Both the position numbers and the translations under genes were made by a program. Of a stretch of DNA of 64,000 nt, positions 51,181 through 60,722 are shown one piece after another. Within the stretch, counting starts at the first letter, position 1. Every line of letters begins with the position of its first letter. The stretch lies in contig NC_090261.1 of the NCBI RefSeq assembly GCF_037325665.1, positions 59,276,089 through 59,340,088 on the forward strand, given 5' to 3'. Source of the DNA: Littorina saxatilis. Its lineage: Eukaryota; Mollusca; Gastropoda; Littorinimorpha; Littorinidae. The notes under the pieces are model-generated. The model was not told the DNA's origin. It worked only from the letters and a program-made list of their open reading frames with translations, and did no database searches.

Positions 51181-53026
51181 CTTCGCGTGAGCATGCCGCA
51201 AGCGAGCAAACAATTATTTGTTTCACTCATATATGGCAGACTAAAGTGTGTCTACCGAAGCCTCTAACTTGTACAGTCGAAACCTGCGCTCGCGACCTCC
51301 TCTCAGTAATGACCACATGTCCATAACGACCATCGTAAAGAATCCCATACAAGTTTTGTTCATATATTATTCACCTTTCCAAAGCAACCACCTGTGTTTA
51401 ACAACCACATTTGGTTGCAGGTCTCTTTGGTGGTCATTGAGGATAGGTTCCACTGTGCATATATTTATTTGACCATGTTAATGAAGCAGTTTGCATTTTT
51501 GATATTAACTGCTAGTCCCAGCTATGATCTGTTTCAGCGCGGCACTGGTGATTGCTTTTGTGATGCAACACTTTGGACTTTCCTACGACGATGCCTTCTG
51601 CTTGGTTCAGAAGCAACGATTCTGCATCTGCTTGAACGAGGGATTTGTACAACAGTTGAAGGTGGCTAGCATGCACCATCTCTCCCCTCATTCTTCAAGT
51701 GTCTGCCTGTCTGTCTTCTCTGGTTGTCTGTCTGGGACGGGGCGTGAACTACAGTGGCAGAGTTTGCTTAAGTCTGTTTGCGTATACACTTTACTAGATA
51801 TAAGGCATGAAAGAGGCTTCATTTGACAATTCAGTGGTTTCCCTCCTGTCCCGCTTCACAAAGTCTTTTTACAGAAAATTCAGTGCCAAAGCTTTCGTGA
51901 AGTGAGCTTTGTGAACTAGACTTCGCAAAGTTAATACCAGGCTTAAAGCCATATGTACTCGATGACTATACACGCTAATTGCTTTACCAACAGCTGGAGA
52001 CAGACTAAATTAAGTTCCCTGCAAAATATTGTGGTCTAGGACCCCTTAAATGTTGAGATATTTGAATTTTCATTTTGATCTGGATCGTCCTATTTATAGA
52101 TTTGGCAACACATGTAACGTTGATGCAAGGGAGAGAACACCGCGGCTTTGTTGACATCCTTACTTTTTCAGAGGCTAGAACAAGCTGTAATGCATGTATT
52201 ATGGTCCGCGCATGGTGACGTATCGTCATTATATGGTCTTATGGTGCGTTTGACATCGATTGTGGGCAAACTACACTTTGTAAACACGGGAGTGCGTTAG
52301 TATGCCTTTAAAGGAAGCTGAAAAAAAGCGCTTTTAAATAAAAGGATAGAGTCTCTGCATGGAGGTCACTTTAAAGATTGTATTAATGGAAAATCTGAGG
52401 ATTCAAGGCTGTTAAAGGCTGCCATACTCGTAGCGTTCATTAATTAATTCATATTGTTTACATGTGCCAATAATGTTATAAAACTGTACCTAAGGGGATA
52501 TAATAACGATTGGCTGCAGCTTTCGAACACAAAAAATTATTTCAGTATTGCAAAGTGGTGTTCATAGTGTCGAATGTAAACAGAACAGTCTCAAACGCCA
52601 TCTTTGGTTTACGAAACGTCACGGTCTAAAAATAGCCCAAGTCCTGGAGAACTGTTGCTAAACAATGCAATAAAGAATTAATTATTTCTCGTAATTGGTA
52701 AGGACTTCAAACCTAAAACTTTGTAGGAAGCTTAATTTATACATCCCCGCAACGATGGGAAAAGCCCTGGAAGTAATTAAACTAATTAAATAGGACTATG
52801 TCAGCCTTTAAAGGAAGCATGTCTTCAAAATTGGATCCAACTGTAGCAGATTGTGATGCATGAAGATGGATAACTTGTGTTGTTGTTGTTCTCTTTGCAG
52901 GAATATGAGCCAATCTACAGAGCCCAATTACTACAAGGAACAAGGCAAACAGAGGCAAGGCTTTCCTTGAAGAGAAAATTTGAGGACGACCAGGATACTT
53001 CCATGGACTGTGATCCCTTATCTTGA
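39871..53026 (+). CDS. STYX: Serine/threonine/tyrosine-interacting protein (STYX), pseudophosphatase
   Basis: Eight exons (39871-39921, 40461-40499, 41713-41766, 42124-42221, 42748-42808, 50599-50675, 51538-51661, 52901-53026) with GT-AG introns join in frame to 209 residues. The order matches human STYX: MDDTISFPALP, WRREMQEIIPGLYLGPYAAA, GITHIVCVRHQLEGNLIQPN, YLVLDLSDDERQNIIQLFPK, and the signature loop KVLVHGNGGTSRSAALVIAF. Helical YDDAFCLVQKQRFCICLNEG and a KRKFEDDQ tail follow. As in other STYX proteins the catalytic Cys of the HCxxGxxR loop is Gly, so it binds phospho-substrates (ERK1/2, FBXW7 in mammals) without hydrolysis. Intron 5 is 7.8 kb because of nested mobile elements. The start is the first in-frame ATG in exon 1. 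Confidence 0.95.
40748..40914 (+). repeat. Dispersed 170-bp repeat of unknown class (copy 2)
   Basis: It matches 9515-9684 over its whole length (GTGCGTGGTCGTCCTTGGCG, GCCGCCGCGATCATTGCGCA). It lies in STYX intron 2. Confidence 0.7.
40956..41490 (-). mobile_element. 3' fragment of a CR1-like LINE
   Basis: The minus strand encodes the C-terminal RT-associated block (YKCLHGLAPAYLSDSL, RSFSFQAPSQWNTLPLPLRQ, SFKSALKTFIF) and then a 3' UTR ending in an ATT-rich tail at 40957-40985. The rest of the RT is missing. It is typical 5' truncation and a different subfamily from the LINE at 6553. Confidence 0.8.
41775..41852. repeat. (GT)n/(GTCT)n microsatellite
   Basis: GT repeats pass into GTCT repeats directly after STYX exon 3. 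Confidence 0.95.
43382..43570 (+). repeat. Left inverted terminal repeat of the DIRS element
   Basis: It is the exact reverse complement of 49258-49446 (189 of 189 by eye). The 21 bp outside it (43361-43381) do not match the outer right end, as expected for DIRS. Confidence 0.9.
43822..46071 (+). CDS. DIRS ORF1, Gag-like protein
   Basis: This ORF of 749 codons is rich in Ser, Ala, Pro and Val. The N-terminus is basic (MSDGDKKRERGKADVKGKIK). Near residues 200-260 a segment containing ALPALAGS(V/I)GPP and YAPAGVVSGVD occurs twice. The C-terminus is an Arg/Gly/Ser-rich tail (RGRSSSRGSRRRPSSGRGRG) suited to nucleic-acid binding. Position and composition fit ORF1 of DIRS elements. The ORF ends in the overlap ATGA shared with the next ORF. 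Confidence 0.75.
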   Translation: MSDGDKKRERGKADVKGKIKPKSSTSVPKPILVVVSDAANNAVMTVPISAPNDQPVGGQSNQPTRTVVSRSSSLPLADSTSLVSSLLSSLVPELRTLVREEMVRSQPSTSVVPSMASFPLPAVTLSLTEAVASVPSTAVVGDASKLGWSVGPREAAGRSLLGSSPFRRVHDPQTPVRSHFGFTEDHRVDEQWRHLVQASTLPALAGSVGPPTYAPAGVVSGVDQPVPSAALPALAGSIGPPMYAPAGVVSGVDRTWPSGHSAFRPPSTVSALPLFAVASDTFPAQTGSAASSASASSRMAVAGGHHQPFGQVSQPWPGQSALPSSVVASTAVPVPAAVGMPSSYSFPSQGMSSDGIGVDGFPVSGYGVHRPSTSNVDFGPSPDVSDIQSVASEAARVGYPERLKVALEAAAEVTSRYFAEGASVSSAAASTAPSAMADFRSGKEDDSYFRFLESPSIAFQLSQVLAKPSPSGSGIPSLPVPLLVPHGSVPELAQQWMASPSQASAFALSSHRRLVLQKSPRNLLDAFALPRSSLTVPPEMLALLAKPIKKDDGVLFSENTLIASEEAGRQQLELASIAETLIRALSRALTDSLNPFSLSEDQDADDVSTLLAALARVNEEQMRLSAVHYAHSVMCRRDLFLSHSQFSDQATKDTLRASPVLEGSLFGHLVFDARRQEIQANRDQQFSDFSLHSLKQSKQSQPSQPKQAKVAGPPKPADKGRGRSSSRGSRRRPSSGRGRGGSGSKPHPQ
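46068..49067 (+). CDS. DIRS tyrosine recombinase ORF
   Basis: The frame is open for 999 codons and its last roughly 350 residues (from about 47960) form the recombinase: a SAM-like N-domain (SVYESHWRAWVTWCHEH), then the tyrosine-recombinase signatures ASARRGSEIHAL, ESARAHETRAWASSLA and MNFYLRDIS. The upstream 640 codons overlap the RT-RNase H frame and show no domain of their own. Overlapping RT and recombinase frames are usual in this family. Whether translation begins at 46068 or further in is not visible. Confidence 0.8.
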   Translation: MKCSRSPPHPALHSGDGGGPFPGTFPLARLHTESMDRGGREVGLPSSLERWQGSSGQASAGVQASLLAGSHFRPSVGNRLPGAEGRSGESPRPQFPWVLRTAFRRPQSLRGMASCLGPVVPQYLFEGDKVQDGDASVGQGLSPPGRLGDFHRPDGCILPHSNASSRPEMASFPVGKSGLPVSRPSFWPVSRPLGLHHGRETGLRAGEVAGCPATCLPGRLAHPESESGGVRAGYPIGSSGGQHVWLLDQPIKVGADTVSDVHLLGNVFRHGGLDCSALSEEGGQAPGVHTLHFASPEGLPADFGLHLRADGVHGSPGPLGEGPQTSLSAGAEAVRGLSHGGLECPHPSPGMVPIRYPSVAGHGVGVQGRADSPSCPRFGPVHGRVLGGVGGSHRPADCVRSVVGRSEDAAHQLAGARSRGSSSRQVPALPSDQACSSVYRQHDSGSLHQQAGRVAVSVAFGQGLRDPDLVFRASNQAFGQVPARKLEHSGGRAQPLRQSASNRVDHHSRSAGSSLVSCAETSGGPFCHQVLEETTSVRLTIPGSRGVGDERDGHFLVRPGGLRVPAIPVAHASSQEGGAGGPVPPADRSSLAVSAVVPGPAETHPGPSHSSRSHARRTGTASHRQPPRRASDAESSRVEVVRSSLRRKGASDLTMDLVGRSHRASTSSVYESHWRAWVTWCHEHRLDATAPRTMHVANHLAFMSSQGASAASLKVRRSAISATLRQIGRSIDVSGVIAGVIKGASLSDVKSRTPVPKWDLLLVMEFLRSADFEPLRDASFANLTRKSLFLLLLASARRGSEIHALSGNSDDISFESDGSVTLRFRPEFLAKNQAPERASPLVHVRPLSTILAPNDPDLVNCPVRALHIYLARAQSLRSAAQKLLFISLNTERHKDITKTTLARWVSALIKHAYEWSRRNEGGTQPVLPLESARAHETRAWASSLAVLRSRRLEEVLHTAYWRSEDVFMNFYLRDISALRQDGSRALPAMVAGGQLLTRI
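46114..48003 (+). CDS. DIRS reverse transcriptase-RNase H ORF
   Basis: The RT blocks are in order: SPGFYGRLFAVPKASGAWRP, SIDLTDAYFHILMHPADRKW, FRALPFGLSLAPWVFT and the YLDDWL active site near 46713. An RNase H domain follows (DLFTDASLVGWGA, NLLELEAVALAL, RLFTDNTTVAAYIN), and then the DIRS-typical DLFATRFSKRLPVFVSPFPD segment. ATG 46114 is the first in frame. Confidence 0.88.
   Translation: MAGGPSRALSHWLVSIQSQWIVGVVRSGFRLLWKDGKAPLVRRPPAFRPPSSQEAISVLRSEIDSLVQKGAVEKVLDHSSPGFYGRLFAVPKASGAWRPVLDLSFLNTFLREIRFKMETPASVRDSLRPGDWATSIDLTDAYFHILMHPADRKWLRFRWASQVYQFRALPFGLSLAPWVFTMVVRQVCALVRSRGVRLRAYLDDWLILSQSQAGCEQDTQSVLREANMFGFSINRSKSELTPCQTFTYLGMSFDTVAWTVQPSQKRVDKLQACIRSTLPLPRASLRTLASILGQMESMALLVPLGRVHKRPFQLALKPFVDSPTVDWNALIPLQGWFQSATLPWLDTEWVCRGVPIALPAPDLDLFTDASLVGWGAHTDQLTASGLWSADQRMQHINLLELEAVALALDKFRPSLQTKHVRLFTDNTTVAAYINKQGGSRSPSLSARACEILIWCSEHQIRLSARYLPGSLNTLADALSRSDRVLQTEWTITHGALDRLWSLVQKPQVDLFATRFSKRLPVFVSPFPDPEAWETNAMDISWSGLEAYAFPPFQLLTRVLRKAEQEGPSLLLIAPLWPSQPWFPDLLRLTQGPPIPLALTRGELVQPHTGSLHAEPQMLNLHAWRLCGLL
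49113..49204 (+). repeat. Internal complementary region of the DIRS element
   Basis: Positions 49113-49151 are the reverse complement of the element's first 39 bp and run straight on into CGAAA, the complement of its last bases. Positions 49182-49204 are the complement of the right end again. Such a region is the proposed template for joining DIRS ends into a circle. Confidence 0.85.
49258..49446 (-). repeat. Right inverted terminal repeat of the DIRS element
   Basis: It is the reverse complement of 43382-43570 without visible difference. Confidence 0.9.
49554..50397 (-). repeat. Hairpin-ended repeat, TTTAGTCAAG family (copy 3)
   Basis: Read on the minus strand, it begins AACAAGTCGCGTAAGGCGAA and ACATTTAGTCAAGCTG and ends in the palindrome around AGTCAAAACTTGACT plus GTAAAAA. 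It aligns over its length with 1527-2375. It abuts the right edge of the split piggyBac-type MITE. Confidence 0.72.
51056..51178. repeat. Poly-C and (CA)n tracts
   Basis: A C run near 51075 and a CA repeat at 51138-51179 lie in STYX intron 6. Confidence 0.9.
51273..51456. mobile_element. MITE with ACAGTCGAAACCT termini
   Basis: The ends ACAGTCGAAACCT and AGGTTCCACTGT are inverted. The interior has GACCACATGTCCATAACGAC and GGTGGTCATTGAGGATAGG, also roughly inverted. It is probably a short DNA transposon derivative; the target duplication is unclear. It lies in STYX intron 6. Confidence 0.5.
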
Positions 53027-53284
53027 GACCTACATTTCTCACTGTGATTTCATGTTTTTTGTGTTACTGTGAATACAGTATGCATATTTGGGTAGAAGAA
53101 GACAAAAGTTTGTACAAAAGCGAGAGGGAAGCATGTGTGTGTGTGTGTTTGCGTTCGTGCATGTGTGTGTTTGTGTGTGTGCATGTGCACATGTGCTTGC
53201 ACGTTGCGTCTCTGTGGAATGGTGGTTGTGTGTGACGGGCGTGGTGGTAAGACGTCGGCCTCCTAATCGGGAGGTCGTGAGTTC

Positions 53285-53418
53285 TTCTTCTTCTTCTCTT
53301 CTTCTGCGTTCGTGGGCTGAAACTCCCACGTACACTCGTGTTTTTGCACGAGTGGAATTTTACGTGTATGACCGTTTTTACCCCGCCATTTAGGCAGCCA
53401 TACGCCGCTTTCGGAGGA
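53285..53418 (-). repeat. Truncated SINE family 3 inserted into its own family
   Basis: The 13-bp direct repeat AGGTCGTGAGTTC (53272-53284 and 53419-53431) flanks a reversed 3' half that starts with TTCTTCTTC. Confidence 0.85.
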
Positions 53419-53710
53419 AGGTCGTGAGTTCGAATCCCGGTCGCTGCCGCCTGGTGGGTTAAGAGTGCTGAGTGGAGATTTGTCCGATCTCCCAGGTCAA
53501 CTTATGTGCAGACCTGCTAGTGACTTAACCCCCTTCGTGCGTACACGCAAGCACAAGACCAAGTGTGCACGGAAAAGATCCTGTAATCCATATCGGAGTT
53601 CGGTGGGTTATGGAAGCACAAAAATACCCAGCATGCCTACTCAATGAAAGCGGAGTGAGCTGACGATGCTCTCAGAGCATAGTGTGGGGAACCCAAATGG
53701 GCAAACGAGC

Positions 53711-54112
53711 TCAATCAATGAGGCTTATATCGCGCATATTCCGTGGGTACAGTTCTAGGCGCTCTGCAGTGATGCCGTGTGAGATGAAATTTTATACGGC
53801 CAGTAATTGCAGCCATTTCGGCGCATATTTACCTTTCACGGCCTATTATTCCAAGTCACACGGGTATAGGTAGACAATTATTAACTGTGCCTAAGCAATT
53901 TTGCCAGGAAAGACCCTTTTGTCAATCGTGGGATCTTTAACGTGCACACCCAATGTAGTGTACACGGGGGGGAGTTCGGACACCGAAGAGAGTCTGCACA
54001 CAAAGTTGACTCTGAAATAAATTTCCGCCGAACCTGGGATCGAACTCACGCTGACAGCGGCCAACTGAATACAAATCCAGCGCGCTACCAACTGAGCTAT
54101 ATCCCCGCCCCA
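53711..54112 (-). repeat. tRNA-derived SINE, family 1 body with head b
   Basis: The minus strand starts GGGGATATAGCTCAGTTGGT, AGCGCGCTGG, and B box GAGTTCGATCCCAGG, a different tRNA from the head-a copies. The body (TTAACGTGCACACC region, TTTGCCAGGAAAGACCC on the plus strand) and ATTGATTGA tail are shared. Confidence 0.85.
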
Positions 54113-54589
54113 CACTTAACCAGACAAATTCTGGAACGCTGAAGAAGAAAAAGAAGAAGGTGGTTGTGTGGAAGTGTGGTTGTGTGGAAGTGTGGATGTG
54201 TGGAAGTGTATGCAGCTGTCCAAGTGTAATGAAGAGAACGCTCACGATGTGAATATTGTACATGCAGGAGAGACTATAACATCAAAATGGAGCAGAAAGG
54301 AAGAACTTGCATTGAGTGCGTGCAGCTATATCTTTTATTCATCAAAATATGTCCACGAGGGTGGACACACCTATGAGACAGTGTTTGACCGAGTACTGGA
54401 GGAATTGTTTTGGTGAGGCGTGAGGGTGGGTTGTTCGGCCTACTCATATGCCTCTGAGAATTCTCGCTCGTTCAGTTTCATGTGACATCTGCAGCCCTTA
54501 CAAAAAAGAAAAGTCGCTGCGACCTCGCTGTGAAGTCACAGCGATCTAACCACATCGCAGCAACTAGTCGCAGCTGGTCACGGCTAGCC

Positions 54590-54835
54590 GCGATGTTGGC
54601 GCGAGCCTCGCAACAACATTGCGACCTTGGCGCGAGCCTCGCAACAACAACGCGGCTAGCTGTGACCCTGGCGCGAGCCTCGCGACAACATTGCGGGTAG
54701 CTGCGACCTTGGCGCGAGCCTCGCAACAACATCAAAGTTAGCTGCGACCTTGGTGCAAGCCTCGCAACAACATCGCAGGTAGCTGTGACCCTGGCGCGAG
54801 CCTCGCGACAACATCGCGGGTAGCTGCGACCTCAC
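54590..54835. repeat. GC-rich minisatellite, about 6 units of 40 bp
   Basis: The unit is GGCGCGAGCCTCGCAACAAC with ATCGCGGGTAGCTGCGACCT and variants. Neighbouring sequence at 54515-54590 has related CGCAGC words. It is rich in CpG and self-complementary GCGAGCCTCGC. Confidence 0.85.
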
Positions 54836-56133
54836 AACAGCAGGTGTCAAAACCCGGTTACATGAGCCATACATGATATCTGAATAACCTGTACTATTTT
54901 GTCAATGAAGATTTTGATGACTTTTCATATCGATTCTCATTCCTCATGATATGAAGTGCTCTGTTAGTACTATTGAGTTAAAACAATCTTATTGCAGAAC
55001 TTTTTTAATTTAACCGTGCTTTTTACAAAATGTAACCTCTAAGATTGAGAAGCTATAATAACACTTGTACAAAACATCATGTGTGTTTTTGCCTCTACTG
55101 TGTTATTACTGATTTGTATATATTTACACATATTATTTTCCCTGCGTTTCCAATTTTTATGCAACACCACGACAGCAAGTAGTTTCATTTTGGGTTTTAT
55201 AAACAATGGAGAATGGTGTTTTTTGCTGAATTCATTTTATTACAGACAAATATGTCAATGGGTGTAATTAACTTAGAACAATAATCACACTGTGTAGCCA
55301 GGCTAAGTTTTTGAGTTTTAGTGTGTGTCAAAGAGGAAGATGGTCTTACCCCATGTAAAAGCATGAACAAATATGTCATGATGCACATTATTGTTTATGT
55401 GAAAAAGAAAATATCTTTTTGTAATGCTCCTTGATTTCTTTTGACCATGGACAGCGTTTATGTATATATATTTATATGCATACAGCATTTTATTTTGAAT
55501 TGATAGGCTGGAAGAAGGATTCGTCCAGTAAAAGAAGGATTTGTCCAGAGAAAGTATCGTCCTTGTTTAAGTAAATTTCAGTTTAGTTTGACCTTTCCTC
55601 TGTTGCCTTTCACCCCGTAGATCTCAGCATGTTCATATACTTAAAATTACATTTAGTTTCGTATTCATTATTTTAAAAGATTTTACTGAACTGAGACCAG
55701 ATTTCTTGTGGCTGTACTCCACAGGCACAGAGAAAGAATGAAATGTATGTCAGTATTTGACTCACCTGAGTAATCAGTGAGTCTTACTATAATGAGCAGT
55801 GTCTGTCTGTATGCCATGAACAAAAATGATAATGGCAAGGTTTCTCAGATCGGTGTTTTTTCAAGTTAGAGCCTCCAAAATTCACACACTTGGGGCCAAG
55901 TTTTTATCTGTGGGGTATTAATAGGATTAGATAACTGTAAATGGATACAGGTCACAAATGGGTCAAGTTTGGTTCAATAAGTTCTCTTGAACATTTGTTT
56001 ATGAAGCTAGCGCAGCAACCATTTTGTCGAATGATTTATATGTTACTTATGACAAAATATGTGAGTTGTATAAGCATTTGCTTTTCTTGTTCATTCTTTG
56101 CAGTGCACAAACATTCAAAAGTATAATAATAAA
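54836..56133. other. STYX downstream, AT-rich, possible distal 3' UTR
   Basis: No exon or repeat is recognised. AATAAA occurs at 56128-56133, but more proximal signals may be used. Confidence 0.4.
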
Positions 56134-57550
56134 TATAAAAAAATATTGTTGGTGTTCATTTCACACTTTGTTCTGATTAATGGCCATGCCTGTGATGATC
56201 GCGAAGGATGTTTTCAGCTGTGAGAAATTAAACTTGTGCACATTGCTAAGCTATTTTGAATTAGCTTAGTTGAAGGTTTTGACAGCTCTCTCTCTTCCTC
56301 CCCCCTTGCTCTCTCTTTAATTCTCTCTCTTCACACACAGGCACGTGCACACACACACACACTCACGCACGCACGCACACACACAACCACACCTTAATAG
56401 TTATTACATTTAAAGGTTGTTTCCACTCGGACAGACACACACGCACGCGCACACACACACACACACACACACATTGATACACATCTCATATAACGAACAA
56501 CTAGTATAGCACCCTGTTCACCTGCGTCATTCCCAGTCAGTTGGGAAATTTGCAAAATCCCCGATTTGTCGTTCCCATTATCACACAATTGCCCTCACTG
56601 AACTAATTGATGGACTGAAAATCAATAATTGCCAGGTTTGTTAGAGCCTGAAGAACGTATTACAAGCAAGGTACATTTCATACCCTGCAAACAATGAAGC
56701 ACGTACCGAAAATCAACGGACTGGATGCTTGCAATGCAGAGTGGAATTGCTTTTAGCTCAATGCATATTGCATATTGACATAGGTGTCACTTACGGGAGC
56801 GGGAAACGGAGAGAACTCAGAAGAGAGAGAGCTATAAGGCTGGGCCCTTTCTTACAATCTGTCCATGAGACAGACACACACACAACCACAACAACATCAA
56901 CAACCACATACACACTGCACACACACACAAACAGCACCAACAACACTGACAAAACAATGATGCGGATGATGCTGATGATGATACCTGATAACTCGATCAT
57001 TGGTAGAGCAGTGAGCTTAATGTGATACTTGGGTTACGAGTTCGAATAGTCCAGGGACGGATACTGACCGGTCAACTTCATGTGCACTCAGAGATGGTAT
57101 CCATATCCCACTTCCGTGTAACCAATGCGGTACGTAAAAAGGGGGGGGTGGGGTGGGGGTGGTTATTGTTGTTTGGTAATTAACTTTATATTACTGAAAA
57201 TATCACTGAGCATACAGCCACGGTAAACCGATCGGCAGTGGACCGGAACACAGAAAAACTGACAAAAAGGGTTAACTAAAAACAGCTGGACAACGTTTCA
57301 TCTTAGACTCTTCAGATGTATGTAAATCATGTAACACACGGGAGGGAAATACAATCAAATCTGAGGGATCGAGTGCCCGGCTCAAGAAATAACGGGTTAA
57401 CACGAGCTGTCTCGCGCAGTCAACAAAAAATGTCGATTCGAAGAATGCCATCGTAAATTACTGATGACATTCTTTTCTTTAGCTTTTATCTATTGTGTGA
57501 ATCTGCGGGACAATAATTAGACGAAAGGGGCATGGGTGTTAGTAGTTGTG
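56134..57550. other. Intergenic with microsatellites and a decayed SINE
   Basis: CA/CT microsatellites are at 56280-56475 and 56875-56950. A decayed family 4 SINE head is at 57000-57125 (GGTAGAGCAGTGAGCTTAAT, ACGAGTTCGAATAGTCC, GAGATGGTATCCATATCCCA). A G run is near 57141. No gene is seen. Confidence 0.6.
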
Positions 57551-57759
57551 CTGAACAATCCTTCTCATTGCGGTCAATGCGCATGCGCCAATCCGGACTT
57601 TAAAAAGTGCGACCCTTTGACCGAACGAAGGTTAGGGTTAGGATTAGGATTAGGATTAGGGTAAGTTAGGGTTAGGTTGTTCACGACCTGATTAATCTCC
57701 CCATGTTAATTGACGAATGCGCATCAAGTTGACTGACCGCAATGAGAAGGATTGTTCAG
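57551..57759. mobile_element. Inverted-repeat element with telomere-like repeats inside
   Basis: The ends CTGAACAATCCTTCTCATTG and CGGTCAATGCGCAT are inverted at the right end (GCGCATCAAGTTGACTGACC, GCAATGAGAAGGATTGTTCAG, with a small spacer). Between them lie about eight TTAGGG/TTAGGA units (57631-57678). There is no coding content and no clear target duplication. Confidence 0.65.
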
Positions 57760-59959
57760 GCAGAGTTTTTAGTTCGTGACACCGGCAGCGCGTACAAACA
57801 ATTCTCCATTTTAGCTGCATGGAATCGATTTTTGGGGAAAATATTTTGGGCCATCCAAACCGCCCCGCCGGTGGACCTGTGTCCTGTGTTAATTTGTTCT
57901 GCCTCTCACGATGGCACAACAGATACAATGGGACGTGTTTGTATGGAACGCCAACACTGACTTTTTACCCAGTAGAATCTACTGGTAGATTAGCAAATGT
58001 ACCGGTCGATTCGCAAATCTACCGGCTATCTCTGCACTGGATTGGCTCTCTTAACAATACCGGTAGAAATTGGGCACATTAATTGGAGCCTGCATGAGAT
58101 ACCGGTAGATGTCAGTCCGAGCAGAAAGCTCCGTCATTGGCTAATAAAAAACGCTGGCGCTGGACCCGAGTACTCTTCAGACTGGCTCGCTCCCCCAGTA
58201 TGAAAGTTTTTGTCTTGTGCACGTGGATTTAAAAAAAAAAAAATTTATTTTACACAATTAAAAAAATTATTAGAGTAAAATAAAACATTAAAACGTTCAT
58301 AATAAACAATAGTAAACAAGTAAAAAAAATAAAATAAAATAGACCGCCCATGCCGGGAATCGAACCCGGGTCACTTAGATTTAAAAAAAAAAAAAAAAAA
58401 AAAAAAATTATTTTACACTATTAAAAAAAACTATTAGAGTAAAATTAAACATTAAAACGTTCATAATAAACAATAGTAAACAAGAATTTAAAAAAAAAAT
58501 AGAACGCCCATGCCGGGAATCGAACCCGGATCATTTTGGCCATAGACTCTCTCGTGCTCTCTGTCTCTCTTTCACCGAGACCAAACCCTGCATTGTAATT
58601 TCTTTGCCGAGACCATTTCCTCACCCGTTGTCTGGCTTGCAAATCATGCTTTTCTCGTCACTGCGTGACGTGTTCGCCGCTCAAGTCTCCCCTTTAGTTC
58701 AGGCTGTTCGCAAAGCGACCAGCCTCCCACCGCAAAAACTCCCACCGTTAAGAGTGGCTTTTGTGATTTATTTCGCATTTAGGTCCCAGGTAACATTATG
58801 AAGTTTTAATACGATCAATCGGACCTATTATCAAGTTAGTGTATTAACTTTTGAACGAACTGCGCCCAGTAGTTTCCCAGCAATAAGCTGTGTCGAGACA
58901 GACAGACAGATACACAGACACACAATAAAAAACGCTGGCGCTGGACCCGAGTACTCTTCAGACTGGCTCGCTCCCCCAGTATGAAAGTTTTTGTCTTGTG
59001 CACGTGGATTTAAAAAAAAAAATTTATTAACACAATTAAAAAAATTATTAGAAAAAAAAAATAGACCGCCCATGCCGGGAATCGAACCCGGATCCCTTTG
59101 GCCACCAAGCCACCACCTTGAATCACTGACACAGTGTCCCTGTCGCTCTCTCTCTCGTGCTCTCTGTCTCTCTTTCAGTCTCACCGAGACCAAACCTGCA
59201 CTGTAGTTTCTTTGCCGAGACCAAATTAATCCCCACCCGCTGGCTGGCTTGCACTGAAATCATGCTTTTCTCGTCACTGCGTGACGTGTTCGCCGCTCAA
59301 GTCTCCCCTTTAGTTCAGGCTGTTCGCAAAGCGACCAGCCTCCCACCGCAAAAACTCCCACCGTTAAGAGTGGTGTTTGTGATTTATTTGGCATTTAGGT
59401 CCCAGGTAACATTATGAAGTTTTAATACGATCAATCGGACCTATTATCAAGTTAGTGTATCAACTTTTGAACGAACTGCGCCCAGTAGTTTCCCAGCAAT
59501 AAGCTGTTAAGTCGAGACAGACAGACAGACAGATACACACACACACACACACAATTAAAGTCTGTTGGACTAGTACTGCGTACTCGGGGATTTAAGTCTG
59601 TTGGACCCTAGTACTGCGTACTAAAAAAAACGCTGGCGCTGGACCCGAGTACTCTTCAGACTGGCTCGCTCCCCCAGTATGAAAGTTTTTGTCTTGTGCA
59701 CGTGGATTTAAATTTTTATTTTTATTTTACACAATTAAAAAAATTATTAGAGTAAAATAAAACATTAAAACGTTCATAATAAACAGAAGTAAACAAGAAT
59801 TAAAAAAAAAAAAAAAAAATTAGACCGCCCATGCCGGGAATCGAACCCGGATCACTTGGATTTAAAAAATTTTTTTATTTATTTTACACAATTAAAAAAA
59901 TTATTAGAGTAAAATAAAACATTAAAACGTTCATAATAAACAATAGTAAACAAGAATTT

Positions 59960-59998
<39 letters not shown>

Positions 59999-60307
59999 GA
60001 CCGCCCATGCCGGGAATCGAACCCGGATCACTTTGGCCATAGTCGGAAACGCTTTCCACCAAGCCACCAACTCTATCATTTGCCAGTGAACTCAAATGCC
60101 TATACACCTCGCGCAGTGGTACACGCACGCAAAGCACGCAAAGCCTGTATTGTCGCTGGCTTGGCTGAAAGCCTGGTGTCGTTGGCTTGGCTGTTCTTTT
60201 TGCCTCCCCCGCCAAACCTCCCCCCGTTAAGAGTCGTTTTTGTGGAATATTTCGCATTTAGGTCCCAGGTAACATTATGAAGTTTTAATACGATCAATCG
60301 GACCTAT

Positions 60308-60722
60308 TAATCAATCAATCAATCAATGAGTCTTATATCGCGCATATTCCGTGGGTACAGTTCTAGGCGCTCTGCAGTGATGCCGTGTGAGATGAAATTT
60401 TATACGGCCAGTAGATTGCAGCCATTTCGGCGCATATTTACCTTTCACGGCCTATTATTCCAAGTCACACGGGTATAGGTAGACAATTATTAACTGTGCC
60501 TAAGCAATTTTGCCAGGAAAGACCCTTTTGTCAATCGTGGGATCTTTAACGTGCACACCCAATGTAGTGTACACGGGGGGAGGTTCGGACACCGAAGAGA
60601 GTCTGCACACAAAGTTGACTCTGTGAAATAAATTTCCGCCGAACCTGGGATCGAACTCACGCTGACAGCGGCCAACTGAATACAAATCCAGCGCGCTACC
60701 AACTGAGCTATATCCCCGCCCC
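60308..60722 (-). repeat. tRNA-derived SINE, family 1 body with head b, second copy
   Basis: It is almost identical to 53711-54112 and inserted in unit 3 of the tandem array, between GGACCTATTA and ATTATCAAGTTAG of the interrupted unit. Confidence 0.87.

Larger units (their letters stand above)
53226..54150 (+). repeat. tRNA-derived SINE, family 3, with two nested insertions
   Basis: The head GGCGTGGTGGTAAGACGTCG and the B box GAGTTCGAATCCC belong to one SINE that is interrupted twice: at 53285-53418 by a reversed 3' fragment of its own family, and at 53711-54112 by a family 1 SINE. The GAAGAAGAAAAAGAAGAAG tail resumes near 54140. It lies downstream of STYX and may be part of its 3' UTR. Confidence 0.75.

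Noticed and set aside
31471-60100. Possible functional tRNA genes
   Set aside because: Each tRNA-like sequence with A and B boxes is the head of a SINE or a repeat module, with body and tail attached or a decayed partner half.
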